This document shows, piece by piece, positions 40,750-49,725 of a DNA stretch of 64,000 nt. The DNA lies in the NCBI GenBank assembly GCA_021770445.1, contig JAETQY010000002.1, positions 1 to 64,000 of the forward strand. The letters run 5' to 3'. A program made the position numbers and the translations under genes. Position 1 is the stretch's first letter. Each line of letters starts with the position of its first letter. This stretch comes from Bacillota bacterium. Lineage in GTDB: Bacteria > Bacillota > Clostridia > Oscillospirales > Oscillospiraceae. Below the pieces are notes generated by a model, which searched no databases, was not told the origin of the DNA, and saw only the letters and a program-made list of their open reading frames with translations.

Positions 40750-41906
40750 AGCGAAAGCACCCCATTTTGGAAAAACCCTTCGATCTCTTCCCGGCTGGCC
40801 TGTACGCCCCCCTGGACAAAGTCCGGCTTGCCCCCGCCCCGGCCGCTGAGGGCCTGGTTCAGCTCCTTGACAAGGTCCCGGAGGTCACCGCCGGCCTGGC
40901 CCACGGCGTATTTGTAGCCGGAGCCGTCCTCCCCGGAGAAGCAGGCGCACCGCCCGCCGCAGGAATGGAGTACCGCGTCGCACAGCCGGCGCAGACCGTC
41001 GGAGGACAGGCCGTCCTCGAAAAGGAGCACGTCCCCGGCCCCGGCATACTGCCCGGCCAGAGCGGCAAAGCGCCCCTCCTCCAGAGAAACGATCCGGGAT
41101 TTCAGGGCCTCGTTTTCCTTCAGCAGCCGTTCCGCCGCCGCACCCGTCTCAAAGATCTTGGCGGACAGCAGGTGGGACACCTGGGCATTCTGCTTCAGCA
41201 CTCGGCTGAGGTAGCGGAGGGCCCGGCCGCCGCATACCAGCTCGATGCGCACCCCCTCCCGGAACTTCTGCATGGTGAGCAGCTTCACCAGCCCCACCTG
41301 CCCGGCAGAGCGGACGTGGGTGCCGCAGCAGGCACAGCAGTCCGCCCCAGGGAATTCTACAATGCGCACCTGCCCGGTGAGTTCCTTCTTGCTCCGGTAG
41401 GGGATGTGCTCCAGCTCCTCCCGGGAGGGGTAGGTGATTTCCACCGGGACATCCTCATACACGTACCGGTTGGCCTCCGCCTCCAGTTGGGCGAGCTGGT
41501 CCTGGTCGAGGGGGAGGGACAGGTCAATGGTGACCACCTCCGCCCCCATATGGAAGCCCACGTTCTCGCAGCCCCACAGGGCGTGGGCCAGGCCGGAGAC
41601 GATGTGCTCCCCGGAGTGCTGCTGCATCAGGTCAAAGCGCCGATCCCAGTCGATGGCCCCGGCGACGGTTATTCCCGGTTTCAGGGGGCGGTCGCAGGTG
41701 TGGACGATTTCCCCGTCGTGGCCGTGGACCTCCAGCACCTTCACGTCCCCCAGCGTCCCGATGTCCCAGGGCTGACCGCCCCCCTCGGGGTAGAAGGCGG
41801 TGCGGTCCAGTACGATGCCAAAGCCTTTTTTCCCCTGGACGCAGGAGAGAACCTTGGCCTCAAATTGGGTCAAAAAGGCGTCCTGTTCGTATAGCTTTTC
41901 TGTCAT
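40746..41906 (-). CDS. Alanyl-tRNA editing protein with DHHA1 domain (AlaX-L)
   Basis: Hydrolyses mischarged Ser- or Gly-tRNA(Ala) in trans. The 386-residue protein has an AlaRS-like N-terminal part with GGGQPWD (residues ~43-49) and a zinc site from H97-S-G-E-H101 plus CACCGTH near 190. A C-terminal DHHA1 domain (GAGDVLLFEDGL ... SGRGGGKPDFVQGG) completes it. The start overlaps the gpsA stop. This is the long AlaX form. Confidence 0.92.
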   Translation of the reverse strand: MTEKLYEQDAFLTQFEAKVLSCVQGKKGFGIVLDRTAFYPEGGGQPWDIGTLGDVKVLEVHGHDGEIVHTCDRPLKPGITVAGAIDWDRRFDLMQQHSGEHIVSGLAHALWGCENVGFHMGAEVVTIDLSLPLDQDQLAQLEAEANRYVYEDVPVEITYPSREELEHIPYRSKKELTGQVRIVEFPGADCCACCGTHVRSAGQVGLVKLLTMQKFREGVRIELVCGGRALRYLSRVLKQNAQVSHLLSAKIFETGAAAERLLKENEALKSRIVSLEEGRFAALAGQYAGAGDVLLFEDGLSSDGLRRLCDAVLHSCGGRCACFSGEDGSGYKYAVGQAGGDLRDLVKELNQALSGRGGGKPDFVQGGVQASREEIEGFFQNGVLSL

Positions 41907-42904
41907 AGGTAGCTCTCGTCCATCTCAGACCGCTTGGCCCGCTGCATCAGGTTGGTGATGACGGTGTGGACGTCCCGGCCCTCGTAGAGCACCTCGTAGG
42001 CCGCCTGGGCAATGGGCATCTCCACCCCTGTCTTCTGGGCCAGGGCCCGGGCGTTGGCGGCGGCGTAGTAGCCCTCCACCACCGCGCCGATCTGCTTTCT
42101 GGCCTCGTCCACCGGCACGCCCTGGCCGATGAGGATGCCGCACCGGCGGTTGCGGGAGTGCATGGAGCAGCAGGTGACGATCAGGTCGCCCACCCCGGCC
42201 AGGCCGGTGAAGCTGTCCTTCCGGCCTCCCAGGGCCACCCCCAGCCGGGCCATCTCGGCCAGGCCACGGGTCATGAGCAGGGCCTTGGTGTTGTCGCCAT
42301 AGCCCATGCCGTCGCAGCAGCCGGCGCACAGGGCGATAATGTTTTTCAGGGCGGCGCAGATTTCGGTGCCGATCTTGTCGTCGCTGGTGTATACCCGGAA
42401 GCGGTGGTTCATGAACAGGTCCTGGACTTTCCCGGCCAGTTCCAGGTCGTCGGAGGCCACCACCACCCCCGTGGGGATGTTCCGGCCCACCTCCTCAGCG
42501 TGGGAGGGCCCGGAGAGGACCACCACCGGGCACTTGCCCTGGACCTCCTCCTCGATGACCTGGCTCAGGCGCAGAGAGCTGTTCTTCTCGATGCCCTTGG
42601 ACACCGACACCAGGATGGTGCCCGGGTCGGCCAGCTCCTTGAGCTGCTTTGCCGTGGACCGCACGGCGAAGGAGGGGGTGGCCACCACCACCAGCCCGCA
42701 GCCCTTCACGGCGGCCATGTCGGTGGTGAATTTCAGGCTCTCGGGCAGGGGAACGCCCTTCAGCATGGGGTTCTCGTGGGTCTCCCGGAGGACGGCGGAC
42801 TCCTCCTCGGTGTAGGACCACAGGGTCACGTCGTTGCCGTTCTCCAGCAGCAGCAGGGCCAGGGCCGTCCCCCAGGCGCCGCTGCCAAGGACTGTGATTT
42901 TCAT
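41903..42904 (-). CDS. gpsA: NAD(P)-dependent glycerol-3-phosphate dehydrogenase
   Basis: Makes sn-glycerol-3-phosphate for phospholipids. The 333-residue enzyme has MKITVLGSGAWGTALALLL (Rossmann GxGxxG), KGIEKNSSLRLSQV, SGPSHAEEV, KNIIALCAGCCDG with the catalytic lysine, and GVGDLIVTC. The start at 42904 after GGGAGG is clear; the frame continues upstream only through a repeat. plsY, which uses its product, is the next gene upstream. Confidence 0.96.
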   Translation of the reverse strand: MKITVLGSGAWGTALALLLLENGNDVTLWSYTEEESAVLRETHENPMLKGVPLPESLKFTTDMAAVKGCGLVVVATPSFAVRSTAKQLKELADPGTILVSVSKGIEKNSSLRLSQVIEEEVQGKCPVVVLSGPSHAEEVGRNIPTGVVVASDDLELAGKVQDLFMNHRFRVYTSDDKIGTEICAALKNIIALCAGCCDGMGYGDNTKALLMTRGLAEMARLGVALGGRKDSFTGLAGVGDLIVTCCSMHSRNRRCGILIGQGVPVDEARKQIGAVVEGYYAAANARALAQKTGVEMPIAQAAYEVLYEGRDVHTVITNLMQRAKRSEMDESYL

Positions 42905-42928
42905 ACGTATTACCTCCCAGTTTTCATT

Positions 42929-43041
42929 GGCTCCCTCTTTGAGGGAGCTGTCAGCCCGCAGGGCTGACGGAGGGAGTTTCCGTTGTTGAACTCCCTCCGT
43001 CACCGCCTTCGGCGGTGCCACCTCCCTCAAAGAGGGAGGCT
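42929..43041. repeat. Intergenic palindromic repeat (copy 1)
   Basis: A cluster of hairpins: GCTCCCTCTTTGAGGGAGC, GTCAGCCCGCAGGGCTGAC, GAGGGAGTTTCC.../...GAACTCCCTC, ACCGCCTTCGGCGGT and GCCTCCCTCTTTGAGGGAGG (minus sense). It is related in design to the repeats at 57326 and 59871. REP/MITE-like, no coding potential. Confidence 0.75.
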
Positions 43042-43043
43042 TT

Positions 43044-43709
43044 TTACTCTTTCTTGTGGTGCAGGCTGAATTTGTTTTCTGTGCCGGTGAGTAATCGGTG
43101 GATATTGGCCCGGTGCATGTACAGGATCAGCCCGCCGATGATGATGGACAAAATGAGCAGGACCGCGTCGTGATAGACGAACCAGGTGGCGAAGGGGAAG
43201 GAGGCTCCGGCCCAGCAGGAACCCAGGGAGACGTATTTGGTCAGCACCGCCAGCACCAGGAACCCGCCCCAGACCACCAGGGCGATGCGCCAGTCGATCA
43301 TGATGGCGATGGTTCCCCCGGACAGGATGCCCTTGCCCCCCTTGAAGTGGAACATGCAGGGGAACATGTGGCCCAGCAGACACCACAGACCTGCCCAGTA
43401 TTTGGCATATATTAGGTCAAAGCCAGTGAAGCCAAAGCAGGAGAATATCCACACGCCGAACAGGATGGACACAATGGCCTTCAGCACGTCGCAGGAGATA
43501 ACCCCCAGAGTGAGGGGTCCGCCGAAGGTACGGTAGAAGTTGGTCAGCCCGGCGTTGCCACTGCCGTGGGTACGGATGTCGTCGTGGAGAATATACTTGG
43601 ATACGATGACGGCCCCGTTAAAGCAGCCGCAGAGGTAAGCGACAGCGGCGATGATGACAGAGCTGTAAATCAGGTCCGTCATGACGTCGTATAAAATACC
43701 TGTCAGCAT
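43044..43709 (-). CDS. plsY: Acyl-phosphate:glycerol-3-phosphate acyltransferase PlsY
   Basis: A membrane enzyme transferring acyl groups from acyl-phosphate to glycerol-3-phosphate, the first phospholipid step. The 221 residues form ~5-6 transmembrane helices. They carry the PlsY motifs GCFNGAVIVSKYI, THGSGNAGLTNFYR (substrate loop) and FKGGKGI. It is adjacent to gpsA and 3 bp from der. Confidence 0.95.
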   Translation of the reverse strand: MLTGILYDVMTDLIYSSVIIAAVAYLCGCFNGAVIVSKYILHDDIRTHGSGNAGLTNFYRTFGGPLTLGVISCDVLKAIVSILFGVWIFSCFGFTGFDLIYAKYWAGLWCLLGHMFPCMFHFKGGKGILSGGTIAIMIDWRIALVVWGGFLVLAVLTKYVSLGSCWAGASFPFATWFVYHDAVLLILSIIIGGLILYMHRANIHRLLTGTENKFSLHHKKE

Positions 43710-43712
43710 CCC

Positions 43713-45038
43713 TTACCCCTCCTTCTCGCTCCGCTCCCGGACGGTGAGGCGCACCGGTGTGCCCTCCAGACCGAAGGTGGAGCGAATTTGATTTTCCAGA
43801 TAGCGCTGGTAGGAGAAGTGGAACAGACGGGCGTCGTTGCAGAAGCAGACGAAGTGGGGGGGCTTGATGCCCACCTGGGTCATATAGTAGACCTTGAGCC
43901 GCCGGCCTTTGTCGGTGGGGGGCTGGACTCTTGCAGTGGCGTCGGCCAGCAGGGAGTTGAGCATACCCGTTGTAATGCGCATGGCCGCCTGATTGTTCAC
44001 GTAGTTGATGAGCTCAAAGAGCCGATCCACCCGCTGGCCCGTCAGGGCGGAGATGAACACGATGGGGGCGTAGGTCATATAGGATAAATCCCGCATCACG
44101 TCCTGACGCATCTTGTCCATGGTCTTGCCGTCCTTCTCGATGGCGTCCCACTTGTTGACCACGATGATACACGCCTTGCCCGCCTCATGGGCCAGACCGG
44201 CCACCTTGGTGTCCTGCTCGGTGACCCCCTCCTGGGCGTCGATCATAATGAGGCACACGTCGCTGCGCTCGATGGCCATGGTGGCCCGGAGGACGGAAAA
44301 TTTCTCGATCCGGTCGTCCACTTTCGATTTTTTCCGCATCCCGGCGGTGTCGATGAACAGGAACTTGCCCTTGTCGTTCTCAAAGAAGCTGTCCACCGCG
44401 TCCCGGGTGGTGCCGGCCACGTTGGAGACGATGACCCGCTCCTCCCCCAGAATCTTGTTGATGAGGGAGGACTTGCCCACGTTGGGCTTGCCGATGACCG
44501 CCACCTTGACCACGTCGTCCTCCTCCTCTTCCTCCTCCTCGGGGGGGAAGTGCTGGAAACAGGCGTCCAGCAGGTCGCCGGTGCCGTGTCCGTGGACGGC
44601 GGAGACGGCGATGGGGTCGCCCAGACCCAGGTTGTAGAACTCGTAGATATCCGGGTTCTCCCGGCCGGTCTGGTCGGCCTTGTTTACCGCCAGCACCACC
44701 GGCTTGCCGGAGCGCAGCAGCATGTTGGCCACCTCCTGGTCGGAGGCGGTCATGCCGGTCTTGATGTCGCACACAAAGACGATTACCGTGGCGGTGGAGA
44801 TGGCGATCTCCGCCTGCTCCCGCATGAAGGACAGGATCTGGTCGTCGGTGCCCGGCTCAATGCCGCCGGTGTCCACGATGTCAAAGACCCGGTTTCTCCA
44901 CTCACACTGGGCGTACAGCCGGTCCCGGGTCACGCCGGGGGTGTCCTCCACGATGGACAGCCGCTGTCCGCACAGCTTATTGAACAGCATGGACTTGCCC
45001 ACGTTGGGCCGTCCCACAATAGCGACTAAGGGTTTCAT
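43713..45038 (-). CDS. der: GTPase Der (EngA)
   Basis: A double-GTPase needed for 50S ribosome assembly. In the 441 residues, G1 GRPNVGKS (8-15) with DTPGVTRDR and NKADQTG forms domain 1. An acidic linker with a run of glutamates (~165-175) leads to domain 2: GKPNVGKS, DTAGMRKKSK, NKWD. The C-terminal KH-like domain is present. The ATG at 45038 is used; a GTG three codons earlier is too close to GAGGAA. Confidence 0.96.
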   Translation of the reverse strand: MKPLVAIVGRPNVGKSMLFNKLCGQRLSIVEDTPGVTRDRLYAQCEWRNRVFDIVDTGGIEPGTDDQILSFMREQAEIAISTATVIVFVCDIKTGMTASDQEVANMLLRSGKPVVLAVNKADQTGRENPDIYEFYNLGLGDPIAVSAVHGHGTGDLLDACFQHFPPEEEEEEEDDVVKVAVIGKPNVGKSSLINKILGEERVIVSNVAGTTRDAVDSFFENDKGKFLFIDTAGMRKKSKVDDRIEKFSVLRATMAIERSDVCLIMIDAQEGVTEQDTKVAGLAHEAGKACIIVVNKWDAIEKDGKTMDKMRQDVMRDLSYMTYAPIVFISALTGQRVDRLFELINYVNNQAAMRITTGMLNSLLADATARVQPPTDKGRRLKVYYMTQVGIKPPHFVCFCNDARLFHFSYQRYLENQIRSTFGLEGTPVRLTVRERSEKEG

Positions 45039-45052
45039 AGGTATCACTTCCT

Positions 45053-46429
45053 CTACGGATTATATCGGTAAAATTCCTCGTTTTCCCAGGCGAGACGCTG
45101 GGTCTCGGGGGTGAGCACTACCCCGCAGATGGCGTCCAGCAGCTCGTAGCCGTCCTGGGGAACGGGCACCACAGGCACCCCCAACTCCCGCTCCACGTCA
45201 ACCGTGGTCACGTCGTCCAGAAAGACGTTCTCCCCGGAGCGGAGCATGTTGGCGGGGATGAGCAGGCGCTGTCCCAGCTCCTTCCCCCGGAGCTGGTCGA
45301 TGAGGTCGCCCCCAGTGACCAGTCCGGCCACGGTGATGGTCTCCCCGAAGAAGCGGTTGACGATGGGGTAGACCTGCCCCTCTATTGTACCACATTTTTC
45401 CCGGGCCTGGGCCACTAATTTTGCCAAAAAGGGGGCAGCGGACACCCCGGTGGCGATGGAGAAGGGGGCGGCGCCCTCCAGCTCTTCGGGCTCCATCAGG
45501 TCCAGGGCCCGGCCGAACTCCTTTGTCAACAGGGTGAGCATCCCCACGCCGTTGTCCAGCTGGGTGAAGTCCTCAAAGTAGTCCTCCGGGGGCAGCTCCC
45601 GCCCGGCCAGCAGGTAGAGCTCGTCGGAGCACCACACCAGCCTGGTCCCGTGCTCCTCCAGGTGGCGGGCGGCGAAGGCCTCCACCTGGCCGATGAGGGC
45701 GGCGGCGGTGTCCTGGGTGTAGGTTTTCAGGGGGTGGAGCCCCTCCCGATATTTGGTCACCCCCACCGGCACCACCGAGATGCTGTTTACCGCCGGGAAC
45801 ATGGCCGCCAGGTCGGACAGGGTTTTGTCTAGCGCGGGGCCGTCGTTGATGCCGGGGCAGGAGACGATCTGGCAGTTCATGGTGATTTTTTCCCGGGCCA
45901 GCCGCTCCATGATGTCGATGCCCTCGCCGGCTCGGGGATTTTTCAGCATCTCACACCGCAGTTCCCGGTCGGTGGTGTGGACGGAGATGTTGATGGGGGA
46001 GATGCGCAGGTCGATGATTCGCTGCACCTCCCGGGGGGAGAGATTGGTCAGGGTGAGGTAGTTGCCCAGCAGAAAGGACAGCCGGGCGTCGTCGTCCTTG
46101 AAGTAGAGGGAGGGCCGCATTCCCGGGGGCATCTGGTCCACAAAGCAGAAGATGCAGTGGTTGGCGCAGGACCGGGCCCGGTCCATGAGATAGGTCTCAA
46201 ACTCCAGGCCCAGGTCCTCCCCCTCGGACTTGCGCACCCGCAGGGTGCGGGCCGTCCCGTCCGGGGCCTTCAGAGTCAGCTCCAGCCGGGGGTCGTAGCC
46301 GTAGAACTTGTAGTCCAGCACGTCCACGATGGGGTGGCCGTTGATATGGGTGAGGGTATCTCCCACCCGGACCCCGGCTCGGTGAGCGGGGCTGCGGGGG
46401 TCCACCGATTTCACGGCCGTCATGCTCAT
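45053..46429 (-). CDS. DUF512 radical SAM protein with PDZ-like domain
   Basis: A 458-residue protein. It has an N-terminal PDZ-like domain (VDPRSPAHRAGVRVGDTL), a radical SAM cluster site C88-x3-C92-x2-C95 (CANHCIFC), the GxIxIN-like strand PINISVHT, and a C-terminal DUF512 domain. It is likely an iron-sulfur enzyme; the reaction is unknown. The gene is conserved next to der in Clostridia, suggesting a ribosome- or envelope-related role. First gene of the minus-strand run. Confidence 0.9.
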   Translation of the reverse strand: MSMTAVKSVDPRSPAHRAGVRVGDTLTHINGHPIVDVLDYKFYGYDPRLELTLKAPDGTARTLRVRKSEGEDLGLEFETYLMDRARSCANHCIFCFVDQMPPGMRPSLYFKDDDARLSFLLGNYLTLTNLSPREVQRIIDLRISPINISVHTTDRELRCEMLKNPRAGEGIDIMERLAREKITMNCQIVSCPGINDGPALDKTLSDLAAMFPAVNSISVVPVGVTKYREGLHPLKTYTQDTAAALIGQVEAFAARHLEEHGTRLVWCSDELYLLAGRELPPEDYFEDFTQLDNGVGMLTLLTKEFGRALDLMEPEELEGAAPFSIATGVSAAPFLAKLVAQAREKCGTIEGQVYPIVNRFFGETITVAGLVTGGDLIDQLRGKELGQRLLIPANMLRSGENVFLDDVTTVDVERELGVPVVPVPQDGYELLDAICGVVLTPETQRLAWENEEFYRYNP

Positions 46430-46533
46430 GGACGCCCTCCTCCTTTTTCCTGTTCATAAAGCTGAAAATTTTCTTGTGATTCCCGCCCCCTGCGGGGGCG
46501 GGAACACGAAAGAGAACTGGGAGAAATCATTTC

Positions 46534-46562
46534 ATTGTACTATAAATAGGGAAGCATTGCAA
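46534..46562 (-). promoter_or_regulatory. Promoter of the radical SAM-der-plsY-gpsA run
   Basis: On the minus strand TTGCAA (46557-46562), 17-bp spacer, TACAAT (46534-46539). A GC-rich hairpin (TTCCCGCCCC/GGGGCGGGAA) lies in the leader. Confidence 0.7.
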
Positions 46563-46568
46563 GAGGGG

Positions 46569-46596
46569 ACGGGGAAAGCTTCCAGCGCATAGGATG
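46569..46596 (+). promoter_or_regulatory. Possible mother-cell sigma promoter of the SpoIID/PG-binding cluster
   Basis: AC (46569-46570), 17-bp spacer, CATAGGATG (46588-46596), close to the sigma K pattern AC-N16/17-CATAnnnTA. No good sigma A promoter is seen in front of the gene at 46639. Weak, because the -35 is only two bases. Confidence 0.3.
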
Positions 46597-46638
46597 GGAT
46601 AGGCGGCGGCGCCTGTCCGCCGTTTAGGAGGTACTTTT

Positions 46639-47040
46639 ATGCAAGCAACAGGAACACTATCCGTCCGGGTGTTTACCTCCCAGGCGCAGATTCCCCTGGA
46701 GGGGGCCACTGTGGTGGTGGCCACCGCCGGGGAGGAGGGTAAGTACAAGCTGCTCTCCATACAGAACACCGACAGCAGCGGAAAAACCAGGACAATTACC
46801 ATTGACGCCCCCGCCCTGGGGGAGAGCACCTCCCCGGGGGGCCTACCGGGGCCCGGCGCCCCCTTTGCCCAGTGCAATGTGTGGGCGGAGCAGCCAGGGT
46901 ACGCCATGCTCCAGGTGGAGAACGTGCAGATCTTCCCCGGGATGGAGACGGTGCAGAACATGGAGCTGATCCCTCTGCCCCAGGGGCTGTGTAGCCTCCA
47001 GCAGCGGGACGAGCGGGACATCCCGGCTCAGAGCCTGTGA
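46639..47040 (+). CDS. Beta-sandwich hypothetical protein of the spore/PG cluster
   Basis: A 133-residue protein: TGTLSVRVFTSQAQIPLEGA, then KTRTITIDAPALGES and PGYAMLQVENVQIFPG. This is the style of carboxypeptidase-regulatory-like or CnaB beta-sandwich folds. No signal peptide. GGAGG precedes the ATG. It lies 9 bp before the SpoIID-like gene and probably acts with it as a structural or binding partner. Function unknown. Confidence 0.7.
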   Translation: MQATGTLSVRVFTSQAQIPLEGATVVVATAGEEGKYKLLSIQNTDSSGKTRTITIDAPALGESTSPGGLPGPGAPFAQCNVWAEQPGYAMLQVENVQIFPGMETVQNMELIPLPQGLCSLQQRDERDIPAQSL

Positions 47041-47049
47041 GGTGCCTCT

Positions 47050-48306
47050 ATGCCCGTGATTATTCCATATGTGCCCCGGACCATCACGGTCCATCTGGGG
47101 CTGCCCGACCAGTGGGCGGAGAACGTCACCGTCTCCTTCCCCGACTATGTAAAGAACGTGGCCTCCAGCGAGATCTACCCCACCTGGGAGCCCGCCGCCA
47201 TCCGGGCCAACGTGCTGGCCATCATCTCCTTCGCCCTGAACCGGGTGTACACCGAGTTCTACCCCAGCCGGGGCTACAACTTCCAGATTACCTCCACCAC
47301 CCAGTATGACCAGAAGTTCATCCGGGACCGGAACATCTTCGAAAACATCAGCCAGGTGGTGGATGAGATCTTCAACGACTATATCCGTCGCCAGGGCTAT
47401 GTGGAGCCTCTGGCCGCCAAATTCTGCAACGGCACCACCTCCACCTGCGCCGGCCTGTCCCAGTGGGGCAGCCAGGCGCTGGCCCAGGACGGCCTGAACT
47501 CCATGGAGATCCTGCGCCGCTACTACGGAGACAACATCGAGCTGGTGGTGGACGCCCCCATTCAGGACATCTCCCCCACCTATCCCCAGACGCCCCTGCG
47601 CCTGGGCTCAGTGGGGGAGGACGTGGTGGTGGTCCAGGCCATGCTCAACCGCATCTCCCAGAACTACCCGGCCATCCCCAAGATATCCCCGGCTACCGGA
47701 GTGTTTGAGGAGGACACCCGGGACGCGGTCATCACCTTCCAACGTATCTTCAATCTGGTGCCCGACGGGGTGGTGGGCAAGGCCACCTGGTATAAAATGG
47801 TCTATCTCTATACGGGCATTCTCCAGCTGACCGAGCTGGTAAGCCAGGGGCAGAACTTCGTCACCGTCCAATTCCAGTACGCCGGCCCGCTGACAGAGGG
47901 GGACAGCGGCCCCGAGGTGGGCATCCTTCAGTATATGCTGGCCCTGCTGGCCCAGTTTGACAACTCCCTGTCCCCCATGGCGGTGGACGGCGAGTTTGGC
48001 CCCGCCACCACCCAGGCGGTGCGCACCTACCAGCAGCTGGTGGGCCTCACCCCCAACGGCTATGTGGACGAGACCACCTGGAATTCCATCTACAGCAACT
48101 TCGCCCTGGCCAACTACTATCTCCGCCGGGACACGGTGCGGGCCCAGTCCCTGCGGGAGGACGCCGTGCCGGTGATGGCCGGCGGCCTGCCGGAGGAGGG
48201 GGCAGGCCGGTGGGACGACACCCCCAGGTTGGGCCAGTACCAGGGCCATCCTCTGGAACGGGGCCAGCGGGACGGACAGAACGGACAGAGAGGAGTGATG
48301 GTATGA
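47050..48306 (+). CDS. SpoIID-like protein with two peptidoglycan-binding domains
   Basis: A 418-residue protein. Residues ~30-175 resemble the SpoIID/LytB family of spore peptidoglycan-cutting or amidase-enhancing proteins (SSEIYPTWEPAAIRANVLA, then CAGLSQWGSQALAQDG). Two PG_binding_1 domains follow, at ~188-260 (LRLGSVGEDVVVVQAMLNR ... GVVGKATW) and ~300-365 (GDSGPEVGILQYMLA ... GYVDETTW). No signal peptide or membrane segment is visible. A spore or mother-cell role is inferred. It overlaps the next gene. Confidence 0.8.
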   Translation: MPVIIPYVPRTITVHLGLPDQWAENVTVSFPDYVKNVASSEIYPTWEPAAIRANVLAIISFALNRVYTEFYPSRGYNFQITSTTQYDQKFIRDRNIFENISQVVDEIFNDYIRRQGYVEPLAAKFCNGTTSTCAGLSQWGSQALAQDGLNSMEILRRYYGDNIELVVDAPIQDISPTYPQTPLRLGSVGEDVVVVQAMLNRISQNYPAIPKISPATGVFEEDTRDAVITFQRIFNLVPDGVVGKATWYKMVYLYTGILQLTELVSQGQNFVTVQFQYAGPLTEGDSGPEVGILQYMLALLAQFDNSLSPMAVDGEFGPATTQAVRTYQQLVGLTPNGYVDETTWNSIYSNFALANYYLRRDTVRAQSLREDAVPVMAGGLPEEGAGRWDDTPRLGQYQGHPLERGQRDGQNGQRGVMV

Positions 48307-48884
48307 GGGACACCACAGCGCAGCGGGAGCTGATGGAGCGGGAACTGCTGTCCAGACCGGTGAGCAGTCTGCAATATATGCTCCGACAGCTGTCATCCAC
48401 CTATAAATTCCTGCCGGAGCTGGCGGTGGACGGGGTGTTCGGCGAGCGGACCCTGGAGGCGGTGATGCGCTTCCAGAAAGAGGCTGGCCTGCCCGTCACC
48501 GGGACGGTGGATCGGGCCACCTGGAACGCCATCCGGGACGCCTGGATGGCCCAGCAGTCCAAAACCGGCTACTCCCGGGCCACCCGGATCTTTCCCTCCG
48601 AGGGCATCACAGTCCATGAGGGGGAGACCAAGGAGTATCTGATTGTGCCCCAGACCATGTTCAACATCCTGGCCGGGCACTTTGAGGGTATCATCCTCTG
48701 TGACGCGGACGGCTGCAACGGCCCCGCCACGGCGGACAATATTCGTTGGCTCCAGCGGGCGGCCAGTCTACCCGAGACGGGCTGCCTGGACACCGCCACC
48801 TGGGATGCCCTGTCCCATCTCTATGAGATTTTCGTGGTCCAGGACACCGACTGCGTCCCGGAATTTACCGGCGGCTGGGGGTAA
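48303..48884 (+). CDS. Peptidoglycan-binding domain protein
   Basis: A 193-residue protein with a PG_binding_1 domain at ~18-80 (SSLQYMLRQLSSTYKFL, VDGVFGERTLEAVMRFQ, GTVDRATWNAI). A second degenerate copy spans ~125-180 (DNIRWLQRAASLPETGCLD). It lacks a signal peptide and a catalytic domain. The ATG at 48303 overlaps the previous stop. It is the third gene of the cluster, ended by a strong terminator. Confidence 0.8.
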   Translation: MRDTTAQRELMERELLSRPVSSLQYMLRQLSSTYKFLPELAVDGVFGERTLEAVMRFQKEAGLPVTGTVDRATWNAIRDAWMAQQSKTGYSRATRIFPSEGITVHEGETKEYLIVPQTMFNILAGHFEGIILCDADGCNGPATADNIRWLQRAASLPETGCLDTATWDALSHLYEIFVVQDTDCVPEFTGGWG

Positions 48885-48919
48885 AAAATTTCCCGCCTGA
48901 CAAGGCGGGAAATTTTTTT
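48883..48919. terminator. Bidirectional terminator
   Basis: AAAAAATTTCCCGCCT, loop gaca, AGGCGGGAAATTTTTTT: serves the PG-binding cluster and the convergent small gene. Confidence 0.9.
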
Positions 48920-49103
48920 AACAGGATGCGCTGGGCAGATTGTCCACAAAGGCCCGCAGCTGGGACTGAGTGCTCATCTGCCCCAGCTGGAGCAGGATGG
49001 CATTGCGCTGCTCCGGGGTGCAGCGGTCGTAGTAGGCGGCGGCCTGGGGATTCTTTTGCAGCAGCTCCCCGAAGGTCACCGCCGCGTTCATATTCAAGTC
49101 CAT
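48918..49103 (-). CDS. Small hypothetical protein, 61 aa
   Basis: A helical protein (MNAAVTFGELLQKNPQAAAY then CTPEQRNAILLQLGQMST). GAGGTGAT lies before the ATG at 49103. The second half resembles short helical regions of Clostridia spore or cytoplasmic proteins, but no family is assigned. Confidence 0.6.
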   Translation of the reverse strand: MDLNMNAAVTFGELLQKNPQAAAYYDRCTPEQRNAILLQLGQMSTQSQLRAFVDNLPSASC

Positions 49104-49149
49104 ATGATCACCTCGGAGCCAGTATGCCCCAAAGTCCGGAAATCATACC

Positions 49150-49725
49150 TTAATAAGTGTGATTGCAGATCTCCAGGATTTTGGCCTGGATGGCCTTTAG
49201 GTCCTCAAAGGTCTCCGGGCGGCGGCGGGGGTCCCGGAGGATGGCGGCGGGGTGGAACAGAGCGGTCATCCACACGCCGTTTTTTTCAAACCACTGGCCG
49301 TGCTCCTTGGTGATTTTAAAGTCCTCTTTAATGAGCCGGCAGGCGGCGATGCGCCCCAGGCAGACGATAATCTTGGGCCGAATGAGGGCCACCTGACTGC
49401 GCAGGTAGTCGATGCAGGCCTCCTGCTCGGTGTTCAGAGGGTCACGGTTCTGGGGCGGACGGCACTTGACCATGTTGGCGATGTACACGTTCTTCTCCCG
49501 ACTTAGGTCCACCAGCTCCAGCATGTCATCGAGGAGCTTGCCCCCCCGGCCCACAAAGGGCTGGCCTTGGAGGTCCTCGTTCTCGCCGGGGCCCTCACCG
49601 ATGCACATGACCTCGGCGTCCCGGGGCCCGGTACCGAAAACCACGTTGTGTCGGGTGTCAGCCAGGGCACACTTCTGGCAGGCAAGACAGGCCTGTTCCA
49701 GTGCGGCCCAGTCGTTATAGAGCAT
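49150..49725 (-). CDS. Family 4 uracil-DNA glycosylase
   Basis: Removes uracil from DNA. The 191-residue protein carries the 4Fe-4S ligands typical of family 4 (C16-x2-C19 plus cysteines near 88 and 104), the uracil-binding motif GEGPGENEDLQGQPFVG, NMVKCRPPQNRDP, and the closing motif LFHPAAILRDP. Complete. Confidence 0.94.
   Translation of the reverse strand: MLYNDWAALEQACLACQKCALADTRHNVVFGTGPRDAEVMCIGEGPGENEDLQGQPFVGRGGKLLDDMLELVDLSREKNVYIANMVKCRPPQNRDPLNTEQEACIDYLRSQVALIRPKIIVCLGRIAACRLIKEDFKITKEHGQWFEKNGVWMTALFHPAAILRDPRRRPETFEDLKAIQAKILEICNHTY

Noticed and set aside
42905-43030. N-terminal extension of gpsA
   Set aside because: It translates the palindromic repeat; the Rossmann start MKITVLGSG follows a good ribosome binding site at 42904.
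42929-43041. Hairpin repeats considered as a CRISPR array
   Set aside because: The units are palindromes of different lengths without constant spacers; no cas genes are present in the window.
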